Shown: positions 32,183-42,181, counted from the first letter of the stretch. The stretch: DNA of 42,778 nt from an uncultured Lachnospiraceae bacterium (GCA_945868435.1 CAMBLG010000018.1:1-42778), one strand, 5' to 3'. The notes: generated from the sequence alone by a model not told the origin. Numbers and translations: made by a program.

Positions 32183-33865
32183 TTATACGTTAAAACAGCT
32201 CCCCCCTATAAACTCTCTGATCAGCGAGCTCTGCTGGATGCCCTCTGCCGGAAGTGGCAGAAAATAATCCAGAAACTTCAACAGCCGCTTTGCCTCCAGA
32301 TACTCTTCACTGTCCCTCGGAATCTGGAACAACAGAGGCTCCGCATACACCTTCAACACAGCGATCTCGTAAATAAGCGCCGAATTGAACATCACATCCG
32401 CGCTGTCCTGGAATGGGAAAATATACTTTTCCTCTCCCCGGCGCACAGAATCCCACATGGCAATAGTCTCCTGGGCGCTGGTTCCACGGGTTCTCGCATC
32501 CCTCACAATGCGGCGGAGCAGACGCCCGTCCGTAGTGGGAAGCGGATTATGCTCATCAATGTTCAGCTGTGTCAGCGCAGAGATATAGATCTTAAACTTA
32601 CTCTCTGCCGGAAGGGAATAGGACAGCTTATCATTCAATCCATGAATTCCCTCAATGACCAGAATGTCCTCCGGTCCAAGCTTTAACGTTCTTCCCCGAT
32701 ACTCTCTCCTGCCGGTCTTGAAATTGAAGGAAGGCATCGATACCTCTTCCCCATTCAAAAGCTTTGTCATATCCTGGTTGAAGAGTTCCACATCCAAAGA
32801 CTCCAGACACTCAAAGTCGAAGTTGCCATTCTCATCCCTCGGGCACTTGTCCCGATCCACATAATAATCGTCCAATCCGATTGGATGCGGCTTTAAGCCT
32901 TTTGCCGTAAGCTGAATGGACAGACGGTTGGAAAAGGATGTCTTTCCGGAGGAAGACGGCCCTGCAATCATAATAAACTTGATTCCTCCATCCCGTCCCC
33001 CGCTCCTGGCAGCAGCTATCTGGGCTGCGAGAGATCCGATCCGCTCCTCCTGAAGTGCCTCCTGCAGCAGAATGATCTCCTCCCCACGCCCGGATGCAAT
33101 GGCATCATTCAGCGCGCCGATGGTTCCGACTCCCAGCATCCGGCTCCAGCTTCTGGACTCTTTTAAGGTGTGATACAGCTTCTTCGAAGTCTTCAGCGGC
33201 TCTACTACATCTCCCTGTTTATTCGGGAATCGAAGAACAAATCCCTCTCCGTATGCCTCCAGTTCAAATGCCTTCAGCATTCCGGTGGACGGCGCCATAT
33301 ATCCGTAAAAATAATCGTCCATGTTCCCGATCCGATACAGATTCACGCGGGAGCTTCTGCGGTAATGTAAAAGCCGCTCCTTATCCGTCATCCCGTATGA
33401 CGCAAACATTTCCTCGGCTTCTGTGGATTTTACGCTGTGCTTTTCGATGGTAATATCCTGCTTCACCAGCTTACGCATCTCTTCCGCAATCATAGCGACA
33501 TGCTCCGGGGAGTTCTCACATCCCTCCAGTTCGCAATAATAGCCCTGTCCCAAGGAATAGAATACGCGCACCTGCACCTCATTGTGCCACAGATTCTGGA
33601 CGGCCTTCTGCATGAGAAGCGTCACACTGCGCCGGTAAGTCCGTTTTCCGTCCCGGCTGGTCACGGTTAAGAAGGATACCTCGCAGGACTTTACGATCTT
33701 CTTGTTCAGTTCCCGCAATTTTCCATCCACCATCGCCAACACAATGGTATCTTTATAGTTCTCCTGAAATCGTTTGGACAGTTCGTACAGTGTCGTCTCC
33801 TCCGGCACCCGGACCGTCTCGATTTTCTCCGGTGTAGCTTCCACCTTTAACTCAAATTCCTGCAT
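32183..33865 (-). CDS. Nucleoside (uridine) kinase with TGS/ThrRS-like N-terminal region
   Basis: 560 residues. An N-terminal TGS-like domain (about 1-70) and a ThrRS editing-like region (about 70-250, including IEKHSVKSTEAEEMF) precede a uridine-kinase-type domain with Walker A GPSSSGKTS (about 300), LDDYYVDRDKCPRDE and VIEGIHGLND. This fusion is common in Clostridia and near dnaG-rpoD. It probably phosphorylates uridine/cytidine; the role of the front half is unknown. It overlaps trmK by 14 bp. Confidence 0.87.
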   Translation of the reverse strand: MQEFELKVEATPEKIETVRVPEETTLYELSKRFQENYKDTIVLAMVDGKLRELNKKIVKSCEVSFLTVTSRDGKRTYRRSVTLLMQKAVQNLWHNEVQVRVFYSLGQGYYCELEGCENSPEHVAMIAEEMRKLVKQDITIEKHSVKSTEAEEMFASYGMTDKERLLHYRRSSRVNLYRIGNMDDYFYGYMAPSTGMLKAFELEAYGEGFVLRFPNKQGDVVEPLKTSKKLYHTLKESRSWSRMLGVGTIGALNDAIASGRGEEIILLQEALQEERIGSLAAQIAAARSGGRDGGIKFIMIAGPSSSGKTSFSNRLSIQLTAKGLKPHPIGLDDYYVDRDKCPRDENGNFDFECLESLDVELFNQDMTKLLNGEEVSMPSFNFKTGRREYRGRTLKLGPEDILVIEGIHGLNDKLSYSLPAESKFKIYISALTQLNIDEHNPLPTTDGRLLRRIVRDARTRGTSAQETIAMWDSVRRGEEKYIFPFQDSADVMFNSALIYEIAVLKVYAEPLLFQIPRDSEEYLEAKRLLKFLDYFLPLPAEGIQQSSLIREFIGGSCFNV

Positions 33866-34595
33866 TTTTTATTGCCCCCAATATTGTATATGCAGACTCA
33901 TTGTACCGGATTTCCTCCCGCACCTCCTGCATACGTTTTTCAATTGCTCTCGACCACGGCTGCTTTTCCAGCTGGTCAAGGATCTGACTCAGCTGCTGAT
34001 GATGCCTGACCAGAAAACGTCGAAGCACCGGATTGCCATTCTTAAGCAGCAGCGGACCATAGATATCGCATGCGATGACTGTGTCCTCGTTCATCCTATC
34101 CCAGGCACTGTCATATGCCACGTTTTCCACGCGCATCATCGGATAATATTTCCCATCCTCACACACCATATCTTCATCTACGATTTTATACTGATGAAGC
34201 CTCAGATATTCCCGCACCTTGCGAATATCCGACTGCGGCTGCAGGATCAGTTCCTTCGCCTGCTTGCACACAGCCTCGCCGTCTGTCAGAATATGTATGA
34301 CCAGTTCTCCGCCCATTCCTGCGATCAGAATGGAGTCTGCCTCTCCCACCTGCAATGCCTGTACACCATCGGAAAGTCTTGTCTCAATGTATTCTTCCAT
34401 GTGGTTTTCCACAATGTTCTTCTTTGCGCGTTCCAAAGGCCCCTTGTTAATGTCCATGGCGATTGCGTGCTTTACCTTGTTCTTCTCCACAAGTGCAATC
34501 GGCACATAGCCATGATCCGTTCCCACATCAGCAAGAATGCCGCGGGACGTGACCATGGCCGCCACCGCCTTCATCCGTTTGGACAGTTTAACCAT
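33852..34595 (-). CDS. trmK: tRNA (adenine(22)-N1)-methyltransferase
   Basis: 247 residues. SAM-binding motif ADVGTDHGYVPIAL, then MDINKGPL and the AGMGGEL block, which are family marks of TrmK (YqfN). A C-terminal coiled-coil region (about 190-240) is typical. It methylates A22 of some tRNAs. It starts 1 bp after the rpoD stop, as in Bacillus. Confidence 0.94.
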   Translation of the reverse strand: MVKLSKRMKAVAAMVTSRGILADVGTDHGYVPIALVEKNKVKHAIAMDINKGPLERAKKNIVENHMEEYIETRLSDGVQALQVGEADSILIAGMGGELVIHILTDGEAVCKQAKELILQPQSDIRKVREYLRLHQYKIVDEDMVCEDGKYYPMMRVENVAYDSAWDRMNEDTVIACDIYGPLLLKNGNPVLRRFLVRHHQQLSQILDQLEKQPWSRAIEKRMQEVREEIRYNESAYTILGAIKNAGI

Positions 34596-34596
34596 G

Positions 34597-35859
34597 TTAC
34601 TCTAAATAATCCTTTAATTTTCTGCTTCTGCTTGGATGACGAAGCTTGCGAAGCGCTTTGGCCTCAATCTGACGAATACGCTCTCTGGTAACGTTGAATT
34701 CCTTTCCAACCTCCTCCAAAGTCCGTGCTCGTCCATCTTCCAGACCGAAGCGGAGCGTTAACACCTTCTGCTCACGCTCGGTCAATGTTCCCAGCACCTC
34801 TTCCAGCTGCTCCTTTAAGAGCGTAAATGCAGCTGCATCAGCCGGAACCGGCACGTTATCGTCCTTGATAAAATCTCCCAGATGAGAATCCTCCTCCTCA
34901 CCGATTGGTGTCTCCAGAGAAACCGGCTCCTGGGATATCTTTAAGATTTCCCGCACGCGGTCTACCGGCATATTCATAACCTCTGCAATCTCCTCCGGAG
35001 CAGGTTCGCGCCCCAGCTCCTGTAAGAGCTGTCTGCTGACACGGATCAGTTTGTTAATCGTCTCAACCATATGCACCGGAATACGAATCGTTCTCGCCTG
35101 ATCTGCAATGGCACGGGTAATCGCCTGACGAATCCACCATGTTGCATACGTAGAGAACTTATATCCCTTGCGATAATCGAACTTTTCCACAGCCTTGATC
35201 AATCCAAGATTTCCTTCCTGAATCAGATCCAGGAACAGCATGCCACGTCCCACATAACGCTTTGCAATGCTGACAACCAGACGAAGGTTGGCCTCTGCCA
35301 GGCGCTTTTTGGCCTCTGCTCCCACGCCCTCATCCTTCTGAAGCTCCTTGATTTCCGCGCGGATTTCTTCCTTCTCCGCCTCGTCATCCGTCTCTTCAAT
35401 GCGGGATTTCAAAATCTGAATTTTCTCAGCGGCAACATTTCCCGTCTCCATCTTCTGCGCAAGCTCGATTTCCTCCTCCGCAGACAAAAGCGGCACCTTA
35501 CCGATTTCTTTCAAATACATGCGGACCGGATCTTCCACGCTTACGCCGTCCGGAACAGACAGATCGATGGATTCCATCTCCACCTCGTCGTCAGCTTCCA
35601 GGATAATCTCGTCATCATCATCGTCGTCATCGACAATTTTCAGCACATCCACGTTGTGCTTTTCCAGAATATCCAGAACCTCCTCCATCTTCTCGGCGTC
35701 CAGATTCATATCCTTGAAAAAGTCGCTAATCTCCTGATATTCCAGAATATTGCGCTTTTTCTTGCCGATCTCAAGGAGTTCTTTCATCTTCTCCTGAAAC
35801 TTTGCTTTCATTTCCTCTGTCTCTACTGCTGCTACATTTTCTTCTTTTTTCTTTGCCAT
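34597..35859 (-). CDS. rpoD: Primary sigma factor RpoD/SigA
   Basis: 420 residues. Region 1.1 with an acidic run ([19 protein letters not shown]), region 1.2 ([15 protein letters not shown]), region 2 ([40 protein letters not shown]), region 3 and the region 4.2 helix ([20 protein letters not shown]). It directs RNA polymerase to housekeeping promoters, and the many TTGACA/TATAAT-like promoters in this window fit it. It sits between dnaG and trmK, as is usual in Firmicutes. Confidence 0.98.
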   Translation of the reverse strand: MAKKKEENVAAVETEEMKAKFQEKMKELLEIGKKKRNILEYQEISDFFKDMNLDAEKMEEVLDILEKHNVDVLKIVDDDDDDDEIILEADDEVEMESIDLSVPDGVSVEDPVRMYLKEIGKVPLLSAEEEIELAQKMETGNVAAEKIQILKSRIEETDDEAEKEEIRAEIKELQKDEGVGAEAKKRLAEANLRLVVSIAKRYVGRGMLFLDLIQEGNLGLIKAVEKFDYRKGYKFSTYATWWIRQAITRAIADQARTIRIPVHMVETINKLIRVSRQLLQELGREPAPEEIAEVMNMPVDRVREILKISQEPVSLETPIGEEEDSHLGDFIKDDNVPVPADAAAFTLLKEQLEEVLGTLTEREQKVLTLRFGLEDGRARTLEEVGKEFNVTRERIRQIEAKALRKLRHPSRSRKLKDYLE

Positions 35860-35909
35860 TTCGCTTCGTCCTCTCAGGTTACTTTCTATTTTGTCCTTAA
35901 TCGATGGAA

Positions 35910-37697
35910 CTATACAGTTTTCATCAATTGTAACATTTTTTCCAGCTTTTCCAAGGCTCTCTTGTCCTCCACAATCTGCATCAGCGCATTCATATCGGTA
36001 GGGTCTGCATGCCTTGTCCGATAGTCAATACTGTTCTGTTTGATGCGGAGAATGGTTTCCTTAAGTGCCTTGTCCATGTCGTTTTTTGTCTCCACTTCAT
36101 GGATTCTCGCGTTGAACAGGGCTGCGACCTCTTTCTGCTCCTCTTCCTCCGGGAACATACTTACAATTCGTGCCGGATTCACACTTTTATCCCGCTCATA
36201 CTGGCCAAACAGCTCTTCTGCCACACGATGATAAAGCTCCTCGGTAAAATCATCTGCCTTGATCAGCCCCTTAATGGTCTCAAACAGACCGGTATCATTC
36301 ACGAGCCACGTAAGAAGCAGCTTCTGGGACTGCTTCATGCCATCTTCTTTTTTCTTATTCTCGTTGATACCGCTCTTTAACGGGGTGCGTTCCCGCACAA
36401 GCCCACCGCCCACTGCCAGGTTGTTCACAAGGCGTCTCAGATTTTCAAAACCGATCTGGTACTTGTCCGCGACTGCTTCAATATAATTATTCCGCTCCAA
36501 CTCCTCGGAAAAGGTCAGAAGCTTTTTCGCGATTTCATTATAAAATGCGGTCTTCGACTCCGGATCGTTCATATCATAACTTTCTTCCAGTATCCGGATC
36601 TCAAACAGGAAGGAATTCTCTGCCCCGTCAATCCGTTTCTGGTACTCCTCTGCGCCCAGCGCCTTGATAAATTCATCCGGGTCCTTATAGGGCCGCATAT
36701 TAATGACTTTTGTAATAATCCCGACTTCTTTCAGAAGCGGGATAGCGCGAAGCGCTGCCTTCACACCTGCCCCGTCACTGTCGTAGGTCAGGTACACCTC
36801 CTTGGTGTAACGCTTCAGCAGATTGGCATGTCCACTGGTCAATGCTGTTCCAAGGGACGCCACTGCATTATCAAATCCAGCCTGATGCAGGGCAATCACA
36901 TCCATATAGCCCTCACATAAAAGCAGCTGGCTTTTTCTCGTACTTCTTGCAATATTCAGTCCATACAGGTTCCGGCTCTTGTCGAAGATCTTCGTCTCCG
37001 GGGAATTCAGATACTTGGGTTCCCCATCCCCCATGACACGCCCGCCAAAACCAATGACGCGGTTATGTACATCCATGATCGGGAACATCGCCCGGTTCCA
37101 GAACTTATCATGGCCGCCCCGCACCTCGTCAATACTGACAAGACCGGACTCTTTTAAGATTTCATCATCGTATCCCTTCTTCTTCAGATACCGGTACAGA
37201 TCGTCACTGTACTGGTCCGAGTATCCCAGTCCGAATTTCTGCATGGTCTCATCCGACAGCTCACGCTTTTTGAAATACTGGTAGGCTTTCTCGCCCCGCG
37301 GGCTTCTCAGAAGCGAATAGAAATACTTCGCCGCCTCCTTATTGATCTCCAGGAGTCTAGCCCGTTTATCGGCCTCCCTCTTCTGGACGCTGGTCATCTC
37401 CTGCTGCGGCAGCTCGATTCCTACCCGGTCCGCCAGCGTCTGCATAGCCTCCGAGAAGGTAAAATTCTCATACTGCATCAGAAAGGTGAACACGTTGCCT
37501 CCCGCACCGCAGCCAAAGCAATAATACATCTGCTTGTTGGGCGACACAGAGAAGGAGCCTGTCTTCTCATTATGGAAGGGGCATAGTCCGAAATAAGTGC
37601 TGCCCTTCTTTGTGAGGCGTACATACCCGCCGATCACGTCGACAATGTCATTGCGCGAACGCACTTCTTCAATTAGTTCATCTGAATAATATGGCGT
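35910..37697 (-). CDS. dnaG: DNA primase, start codon replaced by ACG
   Basis: 595 residues when read from 37697. Makes RNA primers for replication. CHC2 zinc motif [13 protein letters not shown] ... CFGCG, TOPRIM domain ([24 protein letters not shown]) and C-terminal helicase-binding part. The conserved N-terminus [16 protein letters not shown] is present, but no ATG, GTG or TTG precedes it: the codon at 37695-37697 is ACG, 7 nt after an AAAGGAGG ribosome site, exactly where ATG should be. The first normal start is GTG at 37664 with a poor ribosome site, which would remove 11 residues. An in-frame TGA lies further upstream. Confidence 0.93.
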   Translation of the reverse strand, partial: TPYYSDELIEEVRSRNDIVDVIGGYVRLTKKGSTYFGLCPFHNEKTGSFSVSPNKQMYYCFGCGAGGNVFTFLMQYENFTFSEAMQTLADRVGIELPQQEMTSVQKREADKRARLLEINKEAAKYFYSLLRSPRGEKAYQYFKKRELSDETMQKFGLGYSDQYSDDLYRYLKKKGYDDEILKESGLVSIDEVRGGHDKFWNRAMFPIMDVHNRVIGFGGRVMGDGEPKYLNSPETKIFDKSRNLYGLNIARSTRKSQLLLCEGYMDVIALHQAGFDNAVASLGTALTSGHANLLKRYTKEVYLTYDSDGAGVKAALRAIPLLKEVGIITKVINMRPYKDPDEFIKALGAEEYQKRIDGAENSFLFEIRILEESYDMNDPESKTAFYNEIAKKLLTFSEELERNNYIEAVADKYQIGFENLRRLVNNLAVGGGLVRERTPLKSGINENKKKEDGMKQSQKLLLTWLVNDTGLFETIKGLIKADDFTEELYHRVAEELFGQYERDKSVNPARIVSMFPEEEEQKEVAALFNARIHEVETKNDMDKALKETILRIKQNSIDYRTRHADPTDMNALMQIVEDKRALEKLEKMLQLMKTV

Positions 37698-37755
37698 ATG
37701 TACTCCTCCTTTCCTATTTCAATTTGCAAAAACTATATATACGCTCAGCCGGGTG

Positions 37756-38769
37756 TCAATACCCATCAACCTGCCAGGCTTCCGGCATAAAGTTCTCCTT
37801 GAACTTGGTGATAGCGTACTGGTCGGTCATACCGGAAATGTAATCGCAGACAACGCGTCCACGATCCTCCCCCTCCTCCAGCATTGCGAGAAGTTTGTCC
37901 GGGAGCTGCTCGATGTGATCCATATAGAAATAGTACATCTGCTCCAGCATCGCCTTCGCCTTCACTTCCTCCCCCTTCGCAACGGGGTTCTTATATACAT
38001 TCTCAAACATGAAAAGGCGCAGATCCCGCAGTGCCTCCGAGGTCTCCTTCGACATTATGATGTCGTCCTTTCCCATGCTGTTACTGATGATATCGTGGAT
38101 CAGGTGATCCAGGCGCGTTCTCGTATCCATCCCAAGCGTCCTGCGAAGCTCCAGCGGAATATCCTCCTCCCGCAGTATCTGTGCGCGGATCGCGTCATCA
38201 ATATCCGAATTCACATAGGCAATCTTATCCGACAAGCGCACAATCTTGCCCTCCAGCGTATGGGGAACCGTCTTGGTCTGGTGATTGAGGATACCGTCAC
38301 GCACCTCCCATGTCAGGTTCAGCCCCTCTCCGTCTTTCTCCAATTTCTCCACGATGCGCACGCTCTGCTCATTGTGTTTAAAACCGCCCTCATAGATCTG
38401 ATCCAGAATAAATTCCCCCGCATGGCCAAAAGGCGTGTGTCCCAGATCATGGCCCAGCGCAATGGCCTCCACCAGATCCTCGTTCATCCGCAGTGCCTTG
38501 GCGATGGTTCTGGCATTCTGCGACACCTCCAGTGTGTGGGACATGCGGGTCCGATAATGATCCCCCATAGGCGTTAAGAACACCTGCGTCTTGTTCTTCA
38601 GCCGTCGAAATGACTTACTATGTAGAATGCGGTCACGATCCCTCTGGAAAACGGGCCGGATATCGCATTGCGGTTCATCCTTATCCCTGCCCCGAGAATG
38701 AATGCTCAGACAAGCGTAGGAGCTTAGATTTTCCTGCTCCATTGCCTCGATTTGTTCTCGAATCGTCAT
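37756..38769 (-). CDS. dgt: dGTP triphosphohydrolase-like HD protein
   Basis: 337 residues of the deoxyguanosinetriphosphate triphosphohydrolase family: RDRDRILHSKSFRRLKNKTQVF, THTLEV-like RTRMSHTLEVSQNA, and the HD metal motif GHDLGHTPFGHAGE. It releases triphosphate from dNTPs, lowering dNTP pools; other members act on several dNTPs. It is followed by dnaG after a 58-bp gap, a common pairing in Clostridia. Confidence 0.93.
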   Translation of the reverse strand: MTIREQIEAMEQENLSSYACLSIHSRGRDKDEPQCDIRPVFQRDRDRILHSKSFRRLKNKTQVFLTPMGDHYRTRMSHTLEVSQNARTIAKALRMNEDLVEAIALGHDLGHTPFGHAGEFILDQIYEGGFKHNEQSVRIVEKLEKDGEGLNLTWEVRDGILNHQTKTVPHTLEGKIVRLSDKIAYVNSDIDDAIRAQILREEDIPLELRRTLGMDTRTRLDHLIHDIISNSMGKDDIIMSKETSEALRDLRLFMFENVYKNPVAKGEEVKAKAMLEQMYYFYMDHIEQLPDKLLAMLEEGEDRGRVVCDYISGMTDQYAITKFKENFMPEAWQVDGY

Positions 38770-38834
38770 AATAAGCTCCTTTGTAAAAAAATGCCTCTAT
38801 TCTTAATATTCGACGAAAAAATGAAATTTCCTTT

Positions 38835-40358
38835 TTAATATCCACCTAAAATATCTAAAAGTTGCTGCCTCAGTACTCCGGTAATCTCATTCTGATAACT
38901 TCCATAATAGAAGTGGTCGTCCCGCACCAGAATACAGCCAATCCAATGTCCGGGCGTCGACTGCTCTGTCAGCGCCTCTTCCATATCCTCATATCCGTAC
39001 AGGGAAAAATACGCATCGTAGCTGTCAAAATCCTCCAGCTGATATGTCACCTCTCCAAATTTTGCCTCCAAGGCTTCCACGAAGCTCCGGTCACAGGTCG
39101 TATACCCGGTGGGTTCATGAGAATAGGACGACTCCGATATCCACTCCTCATCCCAGAGTAGATAGGTGCTGTCCTGCATCCACTCCATGCTTTGCTCCAG
39201 CTCCCCCGCCGGCGCAAAGCTTCCGATCGTATCTCCGTACACCTGTAAATGAGATGTCTGGCCCGTTGTATCATAATACAGCACATTTGCTACGGTAAGC
39301 TCATATAACCGGCTGTCACATTCCTCGCCTTTTTCCCCAAGATATCCCTTCGGCGTGCCCGTCTGGTACAATTCCAACTGCTCATCCACCGGAAGATAGA
39401 TGCGACCATGGTACTCCATGGGTCCCAGTTCATAATCCTCCGTCAAGAATTCAGCAACCTTCTCATAACGGTTTGCGGAGTCCTCCGGCGCCGTCAATAC
39501 GATAATCAGCACCACTGCAATTGCAGCCACACTTCCAACCATAAGAATAACGGCATGCCTTCTGTGCTTCGCATCCATCTCCCGGAATGTCTTCACACTG
39601 GACTTCCACCAATTTGCCTCCTCTTCCGTCAGATTCTTCTGCGTGGTGTAACAGTTCACCGCAAAACAAAACGTCAGAATCCCCAGTATCAGCGTAAAAA
39701 GTACCGCTCCCAACAGGCAAAGGATTTCCTGCCACAGTACAAGCTCCCTGCTCATCAGCAGATAATCGATCAGACAGTTTCCTTTTCCGAGTGTACTATG
39801 TTCTGCGCCTGCACGGCAGATAAGCCCGATTCCTTCACACGCAAGGGCAAAGGCTGCTCCATCCAGCAGCGCATATGCCACCCACAAGCCCTGCCTTTTC
39901 ATGACAACCAGCGGAAAAAGCGACAGGACAAAGGCAAACATCAGAATTCCCGCAAAAAAGTAGGCCCATTTCTCCATCATGGAAGTTGCAAACAGTTCCC
40001 TCAGATATTCCATGGCGCTGCTTCCGTTGATATTGCCCCAGCCCTTCACCCTGGAAAAAGTCAGAGCCACCCGCAGGCATCCCCATAAGAAAAGATAGCC
40101 CACGCTGTAAAACGTCAGCATCCTTCCCACAATCTTCCGGTCTGTGGTTCCCGGCCGATAGGTCACCCGGTCTCCCGCACCTGCCAGCACACGCAGGCGA
40201 TAAAACACCACCGCAAAGGCGATAAATGCAGGAAGGCCTCCCATGCTGCCGATAAATCCATTGATAAACATCATAACAATAAAAGCCAGCGCCACGGACG
40301 CCACCAGCCGAAGCGGCTTGCTCTCCAATGGCTCTGAAATCTTATAAAATCTTTCCAT
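38835..40358 (-). CDS. Unknown membrane protein, 7 helices plus large extracytoplasmic domain
   Basis: 507 residues from ATG 40358 (MERFYKIS), chosen because TAGGAG is 7 nt upstream; an ATG two codons earlier is too close. Helices at about 17-37, 40-55, 80-100, 131-153, 158-181, 209-233 and 269-290; then about 215 residues, probably outside, with many Tyr, Glu and Asp residues (YEKVAEFLTEDYELGPMEYHGRIYLPVDEQ). No known catalytic motif is seen. It resembles the uncharacterised proteins of gut Lachnospiraceae that pair a membrane module with a surface domain. It is monocistronic, with an unrelated gene order around it. Confidence 0.7.
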   Translation of the reverse strand: MERFYKISEPLESKPLRLVASVALAFIVMMFINGFIGSMGGLPAFIAFAVVFYRLRVLAGAGDRVTYRPGTTDRKIVGRMLTFYSVGYLFLWGCLRVALTFSRVKGWGNINGSSAMEYLRELFATSMMEKWAYFFAGILMFAFVLSLFPLVVMKRQGLWVAYALLDGAAFALACEGIGLICRAGAEHSTLGKGNCLIDYLLMSRELVLWQEILCLLGAVLFTLILGILTFCFAVNCYTTQKNLTEEEANWWKSSVKTFREMDAKHRRHAVILMVGSVAAIAVVLIIVLTAPEDSANRYEKVAEFLTEDYELGPMEYHGRIYLPVDEQLELYQTGTPKGYLGEKGEECDSRLYELTVANVLYYDTTGQTSHLQVYGDTIGSFAPAGELEQSMEWMQDSTYLLWDEEWISESSYSHEPTGYTTCDRSFVEALEAKFGEVTYQLEDFDSYDAYFSLYGYEDMEEALTEQSTPGHWIGCILVRDDHFYYGSYQNEITGVLRQQLLDILGGY

Positions 40359-40393
40359 ATGCATGCTCCTAAAAGGGATTGTCTTACAAAGCG

Positions 40394-40420
40394 AAAAAAG
40401 GGAAGCCTCAAAAGCTTCCC
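40394..40420 (-). terminator. Terminator of tRNA-Leu(CAG)
   Basis: Perfect 7-bp stem GGGAAGC (40400-40406) with GCTTCCC (40414-40420), then six T residues on the minus strand (40394-40399), 10 bp after the tRNA. Confidence 0.85.
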
Positions 40421-40429
40421 TTCATGTGA

Positions 40430-40513
40430 TGCAGGAGATGGGACTTGAACCCACACGATATTGCTACCACAGGCACCTGAAGCCTGCGCGTCTGCCAATT
40501 CCGCCACTCCTGC
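40430..40513 (-). tRNA. tRNA-Leu (CAG)
   Basis: Begins GCAGGAGTGGCGGAATTGG on the minus strand and ends CATCTCCTGCA. The anticodon loop is TTCAGGT (stem CAGGC/GCCTG), giving CAG. A long variable arm (CTGTGGTAGCAATATCGTGTG) confirms a class II tRNA, and the T-arm GGGTTCAAGTCCC is intact. Confidence 0.95.
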
Positions 40514-40524
40514 GAACAAATGAT

Positions 40525-40553
40525 ATTCTACCGAATTTTGAAGCTAATGTCAA
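40525..40553 (-). promoter_or_regulatory. Promoter of tRNA-Leu(CAG)
   Basis: TTGACA (40548-40553), 17 bp, TAGAAT (40525-40530), minus strand, about 12 bp before the mature 5' end. Confidence 0.75.
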
Positions 40554-40599
40554 TACCCAAATATAGATTTAAAAAAATAAAAAAAGATGAAAGAAAACG

Positions 40600-40628
40600 T
40601 TGACATTTGGATTTGGTTTTGTTATTAT
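40600..40628 (+). promoter_or_regulatory. Promoter of tRNA-Leu(UAA)
   Basis: TTGACA (40600-40605), 17 bp, TATTAT (40623-40628), with an overlapping TATAAT at a 20-bp spacing. Confidence 0.75.
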
Positions 40629-40649
40629 AATCAAGTCGTCGAAAGACAT

Positions 40650-40734
40650 GCGGAAGTGTCGGAACTGGCAGACGAGCAAGACTAAGGATCTTGTGATCAT
40701 TGCGATCGTGTGGGTTCAAGTCCCATCTTCCGCA
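40650..40734 (+). tRNA. tRNA-Leu (UAA)
   Basis: Acceptor GCGGAAG / CTTCCGC, anticodon stem-loop CAAGA-CTAAGGA-TCTTG with anticodon UAA, long variable arm and T-arm GGGTTCAAGTCCC. Its 3' end is the probable integration site of the mobile element that starts at 40741. Confidence 0.95.
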
Positions 40735-40740
40735 TTCTTG
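40710..40740. other. Likely attachment site at the tRNA-Leu(UAA) 3' end
   Basis: The tyrosine integrase gene ends 6 bp after the tRNA, pointing toward it, as in elements that insert into tRNA 3' ends and rebuild them. The matching distal copy lies outside the window, so the exact core cannot be set. Confidence 0.5.
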
Positions 40741-42126
40741 TTAAATGGCTGGAAACCTTGATTTTAGCGGGTTTTCAGCTTTTTTCTTTGTCTGGAAGCA
40801 AATAATATTTTGGTCACTTTGGTCACTTTTTGCTCCTACGGTACCTTCTAAAGCATTTCGGACGATAAGATCTGTCACATCAGAATCCTCCGTATTATAT
40901 ATATAATGCTTTAATGTAGTCGATTCGTCTGCGTGTCCAAGCATATCCTTTACAATGCTTATGTTAACTCCGTTGTGTAAAAGAGTTGACGCATAGGTCT
41001 TCCTAATCTTATGCATTGTTTTGACCGGAATACCAATGTATTCGCATCCTCTCTTGACCTGAGCATCCACTGCATCCGGAAGAAGCGGACAATTATCACG
41101 GACAAACAGAAAATCCTTGTAGCAAAATCCGTTCTCATTGTTAATCTGCTCTACTCGATTGATTATCTCTTTTGCCCGGTTTGTCAGCGGCAACCATCTG
41201 TCTCCATCTGCAGACTTAGTGTAATCTACGATTTGAAATCCGGCACTCTTTATATCATCAATGTCACTCGTATCAAATTCTTCTACAAGCTGACGGTGTA
41301 TATGGATCCGTTCTCCAACGATATCAGACTTGCTTATTGCGAGTATCTCTCCCTTTCTTGTACCAAGTTCAAAATCAAGCAATACAGCCAGGGGTGCAGT
41401 ATTTGATGGATTGTTCTGCAATCTGCGCTCCATTTCTGCTATAAAACGCTCTTTCTCGTCGTTTTGGAACACCTCTTTGATGCTCGGCTTTTTTCCGCTG
41501 CTTGCAAACTTTTTCCTATTGACCTTGATACGATACGGATTCTTCTCAATATATTCCGCATCAACCGCATACTCCAACATCTGCTTCAGTATTCCGCACA
41601 TGTTATAGAAAGCCTTTTTCTTCAGATTATGTTGGTTCAATGCCGAATTGAAGAAATCATCAATGTCAATTTTCGTAAGTTTCTTTACGGGCAGAGAAAC
41701 AAAATGCTTTTCAGTTTTATAGAACTTGTTCCAATCTGCCATCATCCTCTTAATCGTACCGCCATTCACTGTTTGTGACTTATAACTCATGAACTCGTAG
41801 AACAGCTTTTCAACGGACAACACGTTCTTATTGTCGTTCTGATTGCTCTCATCATCCAAAGAACGGTAGAAATCGTAAATCATACTTTCCAAGTCACTCT
41901 TATTTTTTCTCTTTATTTTCTTCCGCTTCTCAGCTTTTGAATCGTCTGGCAGGTATGTATACCAGACATTCTCTTTTTCACTATACCATACTGAATATGG
42001 ATGTTTCTCTAAAATCTCCTTCCTCTTCTGCATCTCAATTTTTTCCTGCACAAGTGCTGTGTCAATCATACCATTTTCAATGGCGAATTTCAACAGTTCA
42101 GAATCAGACATTGAGATGTCTGTCAT
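40741..42126 (-). CDS. int: Tyrosine recombinase (site-specific integrase)
   Basis: 461 residues. N-terminal AP2-like and SAM-like DNA-binding parts (about 60-210), catalytic C-terminal domain with the first Arg in FELGTRKGEIL, the HKIR box (HxxR), the LGHADESTT block and the nucleophilic Tyr in KHYIYNTED. It cuts and joins DNA to insert or excise its element. The stop is next to tRNA-Leu(UAA). GGGCGG about 8 nt upstream is a weak ribosome site for the ATG. Phage and ICE integrases look alike; the neighbours suggest a prophage-like or ICE-like element. Confidence 0.94.
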   Translation of the reverse strand: MTDISMSDSELLKFAIENGMIDTALVQEKIEMQKRKEILEKHPYSVWYSEKENVWYTYLPDDSKAEKRKKIKRKNKSDLESMIYDFYRSLDDESNQNDNKNVLSVEKLFYEFMSYKSQTVNGGTIKRMMADWNKFYKTEKHFVSLPVKKLTKIDIDDFFNSALNQHNLKKKAFYNMCGILKQMLEYAVDAEYIEKNPYRIKVNRKKFASSGKKPSIKEVFQNDEKERFIAEMERRLQNNPSNTAPLAVLLDFELGTRKGEILAISKSDIVGERIHIHRQLVEEFDTSDIDDIKSAGFQIVDYTKSADGDRWLPLTNRAKEIINRVEQINNENGFCYKDFLFVRDNCPLLPDAVDAQVKRGCEYIGIPVKTMHKIRKTYASTLLHNGVNISIVKDMLGHADESTTLKHYIYNTEDSDVTDLIVRNALEGTVGAKSDQSDQNIICFQTKKKAENPLKSRFPAI

Positions 42127-42181
42127 AGGCTACGCCGCCCTTTCTCCTTTCCGATATAGTTGTCATATGTATATTTTTGCA

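Noticed and set aside
33774..34691. A 305-codon plus-strand frame antisense to trmK
   Set aside because: Shadow of a conserved methyltransferase gene, no ribosome site or family similarity.
40441..40740. Inverted repeat shared by the two tRNA-Leu genes as a mobile-element repeat
   Set aside because: The shared block is the normal variable-arm end and T-arm of paralogous tRNA-Leu genes.
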